Source of the DNA: Blastococcus_B deserti
Lineage (GTDB): Bacteria; Actinomycetota; Actinomycetes; Mycobacteriales; Geodermatophilaceae
Reading direction: 5' to 3'
NCBI RefSeq assembly: GCF_042682525.1
Contig: NZ_JBHUHP010000004.1
Span: 1 to 64,000 of the forward strand
Length of the DNA: 64,000 bases
Shown here: positions 1 to 8,301 of the stretch, piece after piece
Numbering within the stretch: position 1 is the first letter of the stretch
How the letters are laid out: the number at the start of each line of letters is the position of its first letter
Notes under the pieces: model-generated
Database searches by the model: none
What the model saw: only the letters and a program-made list of their open reading frames with translations
What the model was told of the DNA's origin: nothing
Position numbers and translations under genes: made by a program

Positions 1-294
1 ACCACCGCTGGCCAGGATCCCAACCACCGCAACCAGCCGGTGCGGTGCCAGCACCCTGACACTGAGGCCGAGTCTGCGTCCCGTGCCCGGCCGGAGCCAA
101 CCGACGTGCGCCGCCATGGGACGACGTGATCGGCGGCGGGATCTCCTCGAGGCTGACGCCGGACCGGGCGGCGCTGGTGTCCGCGAGGACGCCGCCCTCG
201 CGCGCGTGCAGGTGGGGGAGACGCCCCACGACGTCACGCTGGACGGGGCCGCCGTCGGTGACGGCGGCCCCGGCAGAGCGCGGTGGGACGGGGG
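1..294. other. Unassigned left-edge stretch
   Basis: No gene can be named here. On the minus strand an ATG at 117 opens a frame of 39 codons that runs off the left edge. It is arginine-rich, then becomes hydrophobic (VLAPHRLVAVVGILASGG), like the start of a membrane protein. A second minus-strand frame is open across the whole stretch and reads protein-like near positions 150-250 (HLHAREGGVLADTSAARSG). The two frames may be one broken gene or unrelated. High GC keeps many frames open by chance, so neither is asserted as a gene. Confidence 0.25.
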
Positions 295-693
295 TCAGGA
301 GGACGGCGGCTCGTCCTTGCCCTCCTCCTCCAGCCGGTCGGCCTCCTCCTTGGTCTTGTGCACCGCGCCGTCGGCGTGCTCCGGGGGGCCGTAGACCGTG
401 TAGAGGATCAACGGGTTCTCGCCGGTGTTGAGGAAGTTGTGCTTCGTGCCCGCGGGGACCACGACCAGTTCGCCCTGGGCCACCTGCTTGGTGGAGCCGG
501 AGATCTGCGCCTCACCGGTGCCGCTGACGAAGGTGAGGATCTGGTCGACCTCGTGCACTTCCTCGCCGATCTCGCCGCCCGGCGGGATGGTCATGATCAC
601 CAGCTGGGTGTGCTTCCCGGTCCACAGGACGCGACGGAAGTCGGGGCTCTTCTCTGCCTCGGTGGCGATCGTGTAGTGGATGACGGACGCCAT
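295..693 (-). CDS. Single-domain cupin protein
   Basis: A 132-residue protein with one small beta-barrel cupin domain, probably cytoplasmic and metal-binding. The second cupin motif is clear at residues 74-89 (a Gly, then PAGTKH, then Asn). The first motif, at residues 39-60, has His47 and Asp50 (HEVDQ) rather than the classic HxH, so metal binding may use a variant set. The last 20 residues are a charged, Lys/Glu-rich tail. The start is supported by GAGGAGC about 8 nt upstream. Substrate and role are unknown; small cupins of this kind are often annotated only by fold. Confidence 0.85.
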   Translation of the reverse strand: MASVIHYTIATEAEKSPDFRRVLWTGKHTQLVIMTIPPGGEIGEEVHEVDQILTFVSGTGEAQISGSTKQVAQGELVVVPAGTKHNFLNTGENPLILYTVYGPPEHADGAVHKTKEEADRLEEEGKDEPPSS

Positions 694-724
694 GGACGGC
701 GCTCCTCTCGTCGGTCGGGAACTG

Positions 725-756
725 CCACCCGGGCCGACCCGACGGCGCCCGGGTGG
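725..756. terminator. Hairpin between cupin and broken TetR gene
   Basis: A perfect 10-bp inverted repeat, CCACCCGGGC at 725-734 and GCCCGGGTGG at 747-756, with a 12-nt loop. It lies after the stop of the minus-strand TetR remnant and before the cupin start, so it can serve as a terminator for the former or a leader hairpin of the latter. There is no T-tract, which is usual for actinobacterial hairpins. A shorter dyad, GACGAC and GTCGTC, sits at 782-798. Confidence 0.45.
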
Positions 757-816
757 GTGGGACCTCCTCCTGCCCTGCCCGGACGACGAGTAGTCGTCAG
801 CGCGCCGCGGGGTCGA

Positions 817-1512
817 TCATCTGTCCGGCGGGGCCGCGGGCCGGTCCCGCCGCTCGAGCAGACCGATGACGATGTCGGCGGCGACGCCGGCGTCCTCGGC
901 CGGCCGGTCGGCCCCCCGCGCTCGACGCGGGCCAGCATGAGCTCGTCGACCCTCCGACCGCGGCCACGAGGAGGTCGCGGCTGATCGGCCGCACCGGGTC
1001 GGGGTGGTCGTCGGCCAACCCGCCCGCCACCTCGGCGAGCAGGTCGACGTAGCGGTCGATCACCTCGCGCCGCAGGACGAGGGCCCTTCGGCCGGCGGCC
1101 TGCACCTCCCGAGGGCGGCCCAGGCCACGGCCGGCCCGGCGGCGAGGGTCTCCAGGTAGGCGCCGATGCCCGCCCGCAGCGCTCCCGCCAGGGCAGGCCG
1201 GCGGCCCGGGCGTCCTCCTGCGCCTGCCGGACGGTGCCCAGCACCTCGTCGTTGGCCCGGGAGTACAGCTCGAGCAGGCAGTGCTCCTGATCAGGGAAGG
1301 GTGCGTACGAGATCGTCGTGGAGACGCGCGGCCGCGGCGATGTCGGAGACCGCCGTGCCCTGGTAGCCCTCGGTCGCCATGCACGTGGCCAGGGCCCACA
1401 GGATCCGGCCGCGCCGGTGCCCGTCGTCGACGGCGGGGTCGACGGCGGGATCGACCAGGGTGCATCGAGGCGAACTGCAGTGGGCAGGAGACCCCGGGGT
1501 GAGGCATTTCAC
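817..1512 (-). pseudogene. TetR-family regulator with several frameshifts
   Basis: Joining frames gives a normal TetR-like protein: an N-terminal helix-turn-helix region (GRILWALATCMATEGYQG, VSDIAAAAR), then FPDQEHCLLELY, LRAGIGAYLETLAAGP, REVIDRYVDLLAEVAGGL, VDELMLARVE and a C-terminal DIVIGLLERRD ending at a TGA at 817-819. The frame changes near 1325, 1185, 1110, 960 and 910. The last four are each repaired by adding one G or C in a short G/C run; the first needs +2 or -1. The start is uncertain (GTG near 1512, or ATG at 1566 sharing CATG with the MFS start). It is divergent from the MFS gene it would have repressed. It may be a real pseudogene or a poor consensus. Confidence 0.7.
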
Positions 1513-1564
1513 TGCGCCGGAACGGAAGGTGCGCCCCCGCTCTGACGTAGTCCTTGAGGTGACC

Positions 1565-2911
1565 ATGCAGGCAGCCCGGGACGGCGCACCGCCAGCCGCT
1601 CGACCGACGGTGCGGGCCTACGCCGTCTGGCTGGTGGCGCTCGCCGCCTACGGGGTCGCCGTCTTCCACCGCTCCTCGCTCGGCGTGGCCGCGGTGGACG
1701 CACAGGAGCGGTTCTCCGCGGGCGCGTCGGCCGTCTCCCTCTTCCTCGTCCTGCAGCTGGCCGTCTACGCCGCCCTGCAGGTGCCCGTCGGCGTGGCGCT
1801 GGACCGGCTGGGGTCCCGGCGGATGATCTTCGCCGGGGCGGTGACGATGGCCGCCGGCCAGCTCGTGCTGGCGCTGGCCACCGACGTGCCGACGGCTCTT
1901 GCCGCGCGGGTCCTCGTCGGCGCCGGTGACGCCATGACCTTCATCAGCGTCCTGCGGGTCGTCTCGCTGTGGTTCCCCGGCCGCACGGTTCCCGTGATCA
2001 CCCAGCTCACCGGCATCCTGGGTCAGCTCGGGTCCGTCGTCGCCGCGTACCCGCTGGCCGCGGTGCTGCACGGCCCCGGCTGGCGAGCGGCCTTCCTCGG
2101 GGCGGCGGCGACCGGGCTCCTGGTCGCCGTCCTGGTGCTGGTGGCGCTGCGGGACACCCCGGCCGGTACCGAGCCCGCTCCCGTGGCCGGCCTGGCGGAG
2201 ATGCGCGGCAACCTCCTCGCGACGTGGCGTGAACCCGGCACCCGGATGGGCCTCTACACCCACCTGGTCACCCAGTTCTCCGGAACCGTCTTCGCCCTGC
2301 TCTGGGGATATCCGTTCCTCGTGGTCGGGCAGGGACTGTCCCCGGCGGTCGCCGCCGCGCTGCTCACCCTGCTCGTCCTCGTCGGGATGGGGGTGGGCCC
2401 GCTCTTCGGCCGGCTCTGTGGCAGCTGGCCGCTGCGACGGTCGTCCCTGGTGTTCGCCATCACCGCGGCCACCGCGGGTGTCTGGACGCTCGTCCTGCTC
2501 TGGCCGGGCCGGGCCCCCTTGGCCCTTCTCGTCGTGCTCGTCGTCGTCCTGGGCACCAACGGGCCCGGTTCGATGATCGGGTTCGACTTCGCCCGCACGT
2601 GGAATCCGGCCGAGCGGCTGGGCAGCGCCAGCGGCCTGGTCAACGTCGGCGGCTTCGTCGCCTCGCTCCTCACCATCCTGGCCGTGGGCATGGTGCTCGA
2701 CCTGCTCACGCCCGGGTCGTCGACCGCCTACGACCTCGACGCCTTCCGGGCCGCCTTCTCCGTGCAGTACCTGTTCTGGGCGCTCGGGCTGGTCGGCGTC
2801 GTCCGCCACCGGCGGGAACTGCGCGCCCGGCTCGCGCGCGACGGCGTGGTGCTGGCCCCCTTGCACACCGCGGTGCGCGCCCGGCTGCGCGGCGGCTCCG
2901 CGTACCGCTGA
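1565..2911 (+). CDS. MFS transporter
   Basis: A 448-residue integral membrane protein of the major facilitator superfamily with about 12 hydrophobic segments. The first helix is at residues 15-35, and a typical helix 2-3 loop follows (GVALDRLGSRRMIFAG). The start is the ATG preceded by GAGGT 6 nt upstream; an in-frame GTG further left would overlap the divergent regulator and give a non-hydrophobic Arg-rich extension. Divergent pairing with a TetR-type gene suggests an efflux or uptake system repressed by that regulator, which is now frameshifted, so expression may be constitutive. The substrate cannot be told from sequence. Confidence 0.88.
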   Translation: MQAARDGAPPAARPTVRAYAVWLVALAAYGVAVFHRSSLGVAAVDAQERFSAGASAVSLFLVLQLAVYAALQVPVGVALDRLGSRRMIFAGAVTMAAGQLVLALATDVPTALAARVLVGAGDAMTFISVLRVVSLWFPGRTVPVITQLTGILGQLGSVVAAYPLAAVLHGPGWRAAFLGAAATGLLVAVLVLVALRDTPAGTEPAPVAGLAEMRGNLLATWREPGTRMGLYTHLVTQFSGTVFALLWGYPFLVVGQGLSPAVAAALLTLLVLVGMGVGPLFGRLCGSWPLRRSSLVFAITAATAGVWTLVLLWPGRAPLALLVVLVVVLGTNGPGSMIGFDFARTWNPAERLGSASGLVNVGGFVASLLTILAVGMVLDLLTPGSSTAYDLDAFRAAFSVQYLFWALGLVGVVRHRRELRARLARDGVVLAPLHTAVRARLRGGSAYR

Positions 2912-2991
2912 ACCCGGCGCCGGGCCGCCGGCTGTGCGGGCCGCGCCGGTTGTCCTGTCGCAGATCCGGCGCCGCTGGGATCGTGACGCGC

Positions 2992-4566
2992 ATGAACCGT
3001 GTCGCCCGGGCGGCCGCCGCCGGTCTCTCCGCGGTCGCGGCCGTCGCCGCCCGCGACCTGCTCCAGCGGGAGCACACCCTGCTGCGCAACTACCCGGTGA
3101 TCGGGCGCGCCCGGTACCTGCTGGAGAGCATCGGCCCGGAGCTGCGGCAGTACCTCGTCGCCGGCAACAACGAGGAGCGGCCGTTCACCCGCGACCAGCG
3201 GCGCTGGGTGTACGCGTCGGCCAAGGGTGACAACAACTACTTCGGGTTCGGCACCGACAACGACCTCGAGTACACCGCCGGATATCCGGTCATCAACCAC
3301 CGCACCTTCGGCCGGGCGATCCCCGCGACCAACGTGCACGCCGGCTCCGACGTCGAGCTGCCGTCGGCGAAAGTGCTCGGCGCGGCCCGGGGCCGGACGG
3401 CGGCCTTCCGGCCCGGCTCCGTCGTCAACATCTCGGCGATGAGCTTCGGCTCCCTCTCCGGTGCCGCGACCGAGGCGCTCAACCGCGGCGCGGCACTGGC
3501 CGGGTGCCTGCACAACACCGGCGAGGGCGGCGTCTCGCCGCACCACCGGCACGGCGGCGAGCTGGTCTTCCAGATCGGGACGGCGTACTTCGGCTGCCGC
3601 GACGAGCACGGCCGGTTCGACCTGCAGCGGCTCAAGGACCTGGTCGCCGGCGCACCCGTGCGGGCGCTGGAGATCAAGCTCAGCCAGGGCGCGAAGCCGG
3701 GGCTGGGCGGCGTGCTCCCCGGGGCGAAGGTGTCACCGGAGATCGCCGAGACCCGCGGCGTGCCCGTGGGCGTCGACTGCATCAGCCCGTCGCGGCACGC
3801 CGAGTTCTCCGACACCGACAGCCTGCTGGACTGGGTGGAGCTGCTGGCCGCCGAGACCGGGCTGCCGGTCGGCATCAAGTCCGCCGTCGGCGACATGGCC
3901 TTCTGGGACGAGCTGACCGACCTCATGGGGAGCACCGGCCGCGGGGTCGACTTCGTCACCGTCGACGGCGGGGAGGGCGGCACCGGCGCGGCTCCGCTCA
4001 TCTTCACCGACTCGGTGTCGCTGCCCTTCCAGCTCGGCTTCGCCCGCGTCTACTCCACCTTCGCGCGCAAGGGGCTGCAGGAGGACGTCGTCTTCGTGGG
4101 GGCCGGCAAGCTCGGCCTGCCCGACAACGCGGTCGTGGCCTTCGCGCTGGGCTGCGACATGGTGAACGTGGCCCGCGAGGCGATGCTGGCCATCGGCTGC
4201 ATCCAGGCGCAGAAGTGCCACACCGACACCTGCCCGACCGGGGTCGCCACGCAGAACGCCTGGCTGTCCCACGGCCTCGACCCGGCGCTGAAGTCGGTGC
4301 GGGCGGCCAACTACGTGCGCACGCTGCGCCGCGACCTGCTCAAGGTCGCCGAGGCCTGCGGCGTCGAGCACCCCGGCCTCATCGACTCCGGCTCGGTGGA
4401 GGTGCTCACCGGGCGCACGGCGTCGCGGCCGCTGCACGAGGTCTACGGCTACGAGCCGGGATGGGGGCTGCCGTCGGCCGGCGACCGGGCGGAGATCGCG
4501 CGGATCATGACCGGCGAGGCCCCCCGGGGCGGCACGGCCCCGAAGTCCGAGGACGCCGTCGGCTGA
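2992..4566 (+). CDS. Glutamate-synthase-like FMN-binding protein
   Basis: A 524-residue protein matching the FMN-binding TIM-barrel domain of glutamate synthase (GltS alpha), standing alone without glutaminase or beta subunit. Residues 1-18 are a short Ala/Val-rich hydrophobic helix that could anchor it to the membrane. The FMN barrel spans about 80-480, with conserved segments NISAMSFGSLSG, IKLSQGAKPGLGG and DGGEGGTGAAP. Cys403, Cys409 and Cys414 follow the C-x5-C-x4-C pattern of the 3Fe-4S cluster. Such stand-alone proteins are common in actinobacteria, and their substrate is usually not established. No partner glutamine amidotransferase gene is nearby. Confidence 0.85.
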   Translation: MNRVARAAAAGLSAVAAVAARDLLQREHTLLRNYPVIGRARYLLESIGPELRQYLVAGNNEERPFTRDQRRWVYASAKGDNNYFGFGTDNDLEYTAGYPVINHRTFGRAIPATNVHAGSDVELPSAKVLGAARGRTAAFRPGSVVNISAMSFGSLSGAATEALNRGAALAGCLHNTGEGGVSPHHRHGGELVFQIGTAYFGCRDEHGRFDLQRLKDLVAGAPVRALEIKLSQGAKPGLGGVLPGAKVSPEIAETRGVPVGVDCISPSRHAEFSDTDSLLDWVELLAAETGLPVGIKSAVGDMAFWDELTDLMGSTGRGVDFVTVDGGEGGTGAAPLIFTDSVSLPFQLGFARVYSTFARKGLQEDVVFVGAGKLGLPDNAVVAFALGCDMVNVAREAMLAIGCIQAQKCHTDTCPTGVATQNAWLSHGLDPALKSVRAANYVRTLRRDLLKVAEACGVEHPGLIDSGSVEVLTGRTASRPLHEVYGYEPGWGLPSAGDRAEIARIMTGEAPRGGTAPKSEDAVG

Positions 4567-4570
4567 AAGA

Positions 4571-4623
4571 GGACCCCGTCCTCCCCACCGCTCGCAAGCT
4601 CGCGGCGGTGCCCTGGACGGGCC
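4571..4623. repeat. Palindromic intergenic element, copy 1
   Basis: Between two convergent genes lies an element with outer arms CCCGTCC/GGACGGG and inner arms ACCGC/GCGGT around the centre TCGCAAGCTCGCG. A closely similar element with the same centre follows the transglycosylase gene at 13386-13439. Its place at a convergent gene end suggests a bidirectional terminator, and the shared centre suggests a dispersed repeat family. Confidence 0.6.
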
Positions 4624-4624
4624 G

Positions 4625-5248
4625 TCAGGTGCCGCGCAGGAGGTCCTCGAAGGACGTCGTCGGGTCGGCGAACGGGTCCACCGGCCGCGTGGACGGCGGC
4701 CGGCCGCTGATGAGGTCCGCGAGCTCGCCGGCGGCGCGGTCGATCCGGTCGGCCAGTGCCCGGTCGACGCCGCCGGCGCCGGCCCAGTCCTCCGGGGCGG
4801 CGAAGACGGCCGTCGGCGCGGGAACCGCCCGCAGGTAGGAGAACAGCGGGCGGACAGCGTGCTCGAGGGCGAGGGAGTGCCGGGCGGTCCCCGCGGTCGC
4901 GCCGAGCAGGACCGGCTTTCCGACCAGGGCCTCCTTGTCCAGGACGTCAAAGAACGTCTTGAACAGGCCGCTGTAGGAGGCCGAGAAGATCGGCGTGACG
5001 GCGATCAGCCCGTCGGCGCCGGTGACCGTGTCGACCGCCGTCCGCAGCGCCTGGTTCGCGAAGCCGGTGACCAGGTTGTCGGCCAGGTCGCGGGCGTGCG
5101 CCCGGAGCTCCACCACCTCGACCGTCGCGTCGTCGCCCCGCGTGCGGAGCGCCTCCACCGTGGCCGCGGTCAGCCGGTCGGCCAGCAACCGGGTGGACGA
5201 CGGGTTGCTCAGGCCGCCGCTGACGACGGCCAGGGCCCGGGTGGTCAT
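4625..5248 (-). CDS. FMN reductase, CE1759-type
   Basis: A 207-residue flavodoxin-like NAD(P)H-dependent FMN reductase, expected to supply reduced FMN to the monooxygenase encoded just upstream. The N-terminus (LAVVSGGLSNPSSTRLLADR) is the phosphate-binding loop after the first strand, and TPIFSASYSGLFKTFFDVLD is the conserved flavin/NADPH-binding region. Its ATG overlaps the stop of the monooxygenase by 4 nt, so translation is probably coupled. The pair resembles the CE1758/CE1759 family couple known from corynebacteria. The physiological substrate of the couple is not known. Confidence 0.85.
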   Translation of the reverse strand: MTTRALAVVSGGLSNPSSTRLLADRLTAATVEALRTRGDDATVEVVELRAHARDLADNLVTGFANQALRTAVDTVTGADGLIAVTPIFSASYSGLFKTFFDVLDKEALVGKPVLLGATAGTARHSLALEHAVRPLFSYLRAVPAPTAVFAAPEDWAGAGGVDRALADRIDRAAGELADLISGRPPSTRPVDPFADPTTSFEDLLRGT

Positions 5249-6375
5249 CGCACCTGTCCGGTCACGCTGTCGGCGGGGGCGTGCACGGTCGCGTCCCTGC
5301 CGCCACCGGCGGCGGCCACCAGGGAGGCGTGGGTGGGCGCGTCCGGCACGTGGGCCGGCTTGAGGGCGGCGAACTCCTTGCGCAGCACCGGTACGACCTC
5401 CTCGCCGAGGATGTCCAGCTGCTCGAGCACCGTCTTCAGCGGCAGGCCGGCGTGGTCGATGAGGAACAGCTGGCGCTGGTAGTCACCGACGTAGTCCCGG
5501 AACCCGAGGGTGCGCTCGATCACCTGCTGGGGGCTGCCCACGGTCAGCGGGGTCTGGGCGGAGAACTCCTCCAGCGAGGGCCCGTGCCCGTAGACGGGGG
5601 CGTTGTCGAAGTAGGGCCGGAACTCCTCCACCGCGTCCTGCGACCGCTTGCGCATGAACACCTGCCCGCCGAGGCCGACGATCGCCTGGTCGGCGCTGCC
5701 GTGGCCGTAGTGCTCGTAGCGGCGGCGGTAGAACTCGACCATCCGCTGGGTGTGCTCCGGCGGCCAGAAGATGTGGTTGTGGAAGAAGCCGTCGCCGTAG
5801 TACGCGGCCTGCTCGGCGATCTGCGGGCTGCGGATGGACCCGTGCCACACGAACGGCGGGACGCCGTCGAGCGGGCGCGGGGTGGAGGTGAAGCCCTGCA
5901 GCGGCGTGCGGAACCTGCCCTCCCAGTCGACGACGTCCTCGCGCCAGAGCCGGCGCAGCAGCGCGTAGTTCTCGACGGCCAGCTCGATGCCGTTGCGGAT
6001 GTCCTGGCCGAACCAGGGATAGACGGGGCCGGTGTTGCCGCGGCCCATCATCAGGTCGACCCGGCCGTCGGCCAGGTGCTGCAGCATCGCGTAGTCCTCG
6101 GCGATCTTCACCGGGTCGTTGGTGGTGATCAGCGTCGTGGAGGTCGACAGCTGGAGCTGCTGCGTCCTCGCCGCGATCCAGGCCAGCGTGGTGGTGGGGG
6201 AGGAGGAGAAGAAGGGCGGGTTGTGGTGCTCACCGAGGGCGAAGACGTCGAGCCCGACCTCCTCCGCCTTCTGCGCGATCGTCAGGACCGCCTTGATCCG
6301 CTCCGCCTCGGTCGGCGTGCGGCCGGTCGTCGGATCCTGCGTGATGTCGCTGACCGTGAAGATGCCGAACTGCAT
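5245..6375 (-). CDS. LLM-class flavin-dependent oxidoreductase, CE1758-type
   Basis: A bacterial-luciferase-like monooxygenase of 376 residues using FMNH2 and O2. It starts MQFGIFTVSDITQDPTTGR, typical of this subfamily. Family features include ALGEHHNPPFFSSSP, STSTTLITTNDPVKIAEDYA and DLMMGRGNTGPVYPWFG. I chose the ATG at 6375 because GGAG lies 8 nt upstream and homologous starts begin at MQFG; the further upstream ATG at 6405 would start inside the upstream dyad. It forms a bicistron with the FMN reductase. Oxidation of a sulfur compound, aldehyde or xenobiotic is possible but not shown. Confidence 0.87.
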   Translation of the reverse strand: MQFGIFTVSDITQDPTTGRTPTEAERIKAVLTIAQKAEEVGLDVFALGEHHNPPFFSSSPTTTLAWIAARTQQLQLSTSTTLITTNDPVKIAEDYAMLQHLADGRVDLMMGRGNTGPVYPWFGQDIRNGIELAVENYALLRRLWREDVVDWEGRFRTPLQGFTSTPRPLDGVPPFVWHGSIRSPQIAEQAAYYGDGFFHNHIFWPPEHTQRMVEFYRRRYEHYGHGSADQAIVGLGGQVFMRKRSQDAVEEFRPYFDNAPVYGHGPSLEEFSAQTPLTVGSPQQVIERTLGFRDYVGDYQRQLFLIDHAGLPLKTVLEQLDILGEEVVPVLRKEFAALKPAHVPDAPTHASLVAAAGGGRDATVHAPADSVTGQVR

Positions 6376-6390
6376 GTTCGTCTCCGTCGT

Positions 6391-6408
6391 TAGTTGAGAA
6401 CGCAACTA
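6391..6408. promoter_or_regulatory. Inverted repeat upstream of LLM/FMN reductase operon
   Basis: TAGTTG-AGAACG-CAACTA is a perfect 6-bp dyad with a 6-nt spacer, ending 16 nt before the monooxygenase start. Size and position fit a repressor operator of the MarR or similar winged-helix type. No candidate regulator gene adjoins it. Confidence 0.45.
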
Positions 6409-6638
6409 CTGACCCTGGCAACACCTCGGCGGTCGACGCTATGCCCGTCCTGGGAAGATCCCACCCGCCGGGCTGGGTCGCCCGGGCGCCGGGCATAAGC
6501 GGAACGTGACCGTCCTGCCACAGGCGGCCGAACTACGCCGGAGGGCACCTCACGGTCCGGTTACGGTGGGACACCCCTGGCGTCCGCGTCTGGCACTGTC
6601 CGCCCAGGGTGTGCTGTGTGAGCAGGGGGAGAACGACG

Positions 6639-7640
6639 ATGGCTGTGCGAGCGGGGTCCGGCAGTGCCGGTGGAGCGACCGGGGCGGGGGCGTCGCCGGC
6701 GGTGCCCAACCTGCATGGCGACCTGGGCGAGCTGCTGGACCACCGGCCGATCTTCCGCGTCCGGATGCAGGGCTACGACCGGCTCGAGGTCGACAACTAC
6801 ACGGCGTGGGCCGAAGGCGAGCTCGTCGCCCTCCGGCGGCAGGTCGACCACCTCCTGAGCCGGTTCGGCGAGTGCTCGGCGGAGCTGGAGATCTCCCGCC
6901 GGCTGCTCGCCGAGGCCCCGCCCGGCCGCGAGGCGTTCCCGGTCTCCCAGCGCGTCCAGGAGCTGCTGCGCCTGGCCGAGGACGAGGCCGCCGCGATCAC
7001 CGAGGCCGCCGCGGAGGAGGCCGAGCACCTGGTGGCCGAGGCGCGCACCGAGGCCGACGCCCGCCTGCGCAAGGCCCACCAGATCAAGCAGCAGGCGGTG
7101 GACGCCGCCGACGAGCTCCTCGACCACGCCCGCCGGGACCGGGCGGTGGCGGCGGCGGCCATCGAGCAGGCGCGGGGCCAGGCGGCCGAGCTGCTGCGTA
7201 CGGCGACCGCCGAACGGGACGCCCTGGCGCGGGAGGCCGCGGCCGAGCGCGACCGTCTCGCCGCGCTGGCCGCCCAGCAGCAGGAGGAGGCGGCCGCGGC
7301 CGCGGACGCCACGCTGGCCTCGGTCCGGGCGGAGGTCGGCGAGCTGCTCCGGCAGCGGGACCAGGCCCGGCAGGCGCTGCGGGAGCTGACCGACCGGATC
7401 GGTGAGGCCCTGGAGGTCGTCGCGGCCATGGCGCCCAGGGACGTGCCCGGGCCGGACCGGATCCGGGGCGGCGTGGCGGTCGAGGAGGTGGTCCCGGACG
7501 AGCCCAACATCGCCGTCGAGGGCGTCGTCCAGGACGACCGGGACGAGCCGAACATCGCCGTCGAGGGCGTCGTCCAGGACGACCGGAACGGATCCGACGT
7601 CGTGGTCATGGCGGGCCGTCCGGCCTCCGTCCCGCACTGA
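6639..7640 (+). CDS. DivIVA-like coiled-coil protein
   Basis: A 333-residue acidic, Ala/Glu-rich protein. Residues 35-60 (RPIFRVRMQGYDRLEVDNY) resemble the DivIVA/Wag31-type N-terminal motif in which a short domain ending in YD-x-x-EVD precedes a long coil. The coiled coil spans about residues 60-260. The C-terminus carries an exact 15-residue duplication (DEPNIAVEGVVQDDR twice, residues 287-316). No signal peptide or membrane span is seen, so it is cytoplasmic, perhaps membrane-curvature or polar-growth associated. The start has AGGGGGAG 8 nt upstream. It is distinct from true Wag31, which lies in the dcw cluster. Confidence 0.75.
   Translation: MAVRAGSGSAGGATGAGASPAVPNLHGDLGELLDHRPIFRVRMQGYDRLEVDNYTAWAEGELVALRRQVDHLLSRFGECSAELEISRRLLAEAPPGREAFPVSQRVQELLRLAEDEAAAITEAAAEEAEHLVAEARTEADARLRKAHQIKQQAVDAADELLDHARRDRAVAAAAIEQARGQAAELLRTATAERDALAREAAAERDRLAALAAQQQEEAAAAADATLASVRAEVGELLRQRDQARQALRELTDRIGEALEVVAAMAPRDVPGPDRIRGGVAVEEVVPDEPNIAVEGVVQDDRDEPNIAVEGVVQDDRNGSDVVVMAGRPASVPH
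7497..7586 (+). repeat. 45-bp in-frame tandem duplication
   Basis: Two adjacent 45-bp units, 7497-7541 and 7542-7586, differ at only one base (CCC versus CCG codon) and encode the same 15 residues in the C-terminal tail of the DivIVA-like protein. Near identity at DNA level implies a recent duplication. Confidence 0.9.
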
Positions 7641-7740
7641 GCCCGCCGGGGCGCCGGGAGCATCTGGGCCCGGCACCGCCTTCCCTGGTGAGAGGCTTGG
7701 GCCAGAGGTGGTGGCCGCGAGCCGGACGAAGGAGGCAGCG

Positions 7741-8250
7741 ATGGACGACGTCTGCGAGGTCGTGCGCGTCGAGGGCGGGATCGTCGTCGGGCACGACGGC
7801 TCGAAGAGCGCGCAGGAGGCGCTGGCCTGGGCCGGCCGGCTGGCCCGCCGCGCCGACATCGAGCTCCACGTCGTGCGGGCCTGGGCGATGATGACCGCGC
7901 CGCAGCCCAGCAGCTGGACGCCGGGCTACGTGCCGCCGCTCCAGGACTGGGAGAAGGCGGTGCACGACGAGCTGACCACCCACGTCAAGGCGGCCGGGCT
8001 CGACCCGTCGGTGCGGGCCACCTGTCACGTCGTGCACCGGCCGCCGGTGCAGGGACTGCTCGCCGCGGCCCAGGGGGCCAACCTGCTGGTGGTCGGCGCC
8101 CGCGGCCGGGGCGGGTTCCGCGGCCTGCTGCTCGGATCCACGAGCGACCAGCTGGTGCACCACGCGCCCTGCCCGGTCACCGTCGTCCGCACCGGTGCGA
8201 CCGGACGCGAGATCGAGGCGGCGTCCGGCAGCGCGGTGGCCGCGGGGTGA
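7741..8250 (+). CDS. Universal stress protein (UspA family)
   Basis: A 169-residue single Usp domain. It begins IVVGHDGSKSAQEALAWA after a short leader, and the ATP-binding motif G-2x-G-9x-G-S is complete at Gly119, Gly122, Gly132 and Ser133. It is therefore likely of the ATP-binding subclass rather than the ATP-free UspA type. The ATG has AAGGAGG 6 nt upstream. It lies 100 bp after the DivIVA-like gene on the same strand, possibly co-transcribed. Such proteins respond to hypoxia or stationary phase in other actinobacteria; the cue here is unknown. Confidence 0.88.
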   Translation: MDDVCEVVRVEGGIVVGHDGSKSAQEALAWAGRLARRADIELHVVRAWAMMTAPQPSSWTPGYVPPLQDWEKAVHDELTTHVKAAGLDPSVRATCHVVHRPPVQGLLAAAQGANLLVVGARGRGGFRGLLLGSTSDQLVHHAPCPVTVVRTGATGREIEAASGSAVAAG

Positions 8251-8256
8251 CGGGCA

Positions 8257-8290
8257 CGCCCCGCGCCGTCCGGTCCGGCCGGCGCGGGCG
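8257..8290. terminator. Bidirectional hairpin between Usp and TetR genes
   Basis: The arms CGCCCCGCGCCG and CCGGCGCGGGCG form a GC-rich hairpin with one bulged C, lying between two convergent stops. It is probably the shared terminator. Confidence 0.5.
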
Positions 8291-8301
8291 CTCCCGGCGG
8301 C

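Noticed and set aside
797..2866. A 689-codon minus-strand frame
   Set aside because: Antisense to the MFS gene with highly biased Glu/Gly/Arg/His composition; only short parts belong to the TetR remnant.
2599..2991. N-terminal extension of the glutamate-synthase-like protein
   Set aside because: It overlaps the end of the MFS gene in another frame and is Arg/Pro-rich; homology starts at the ATG at 2992.
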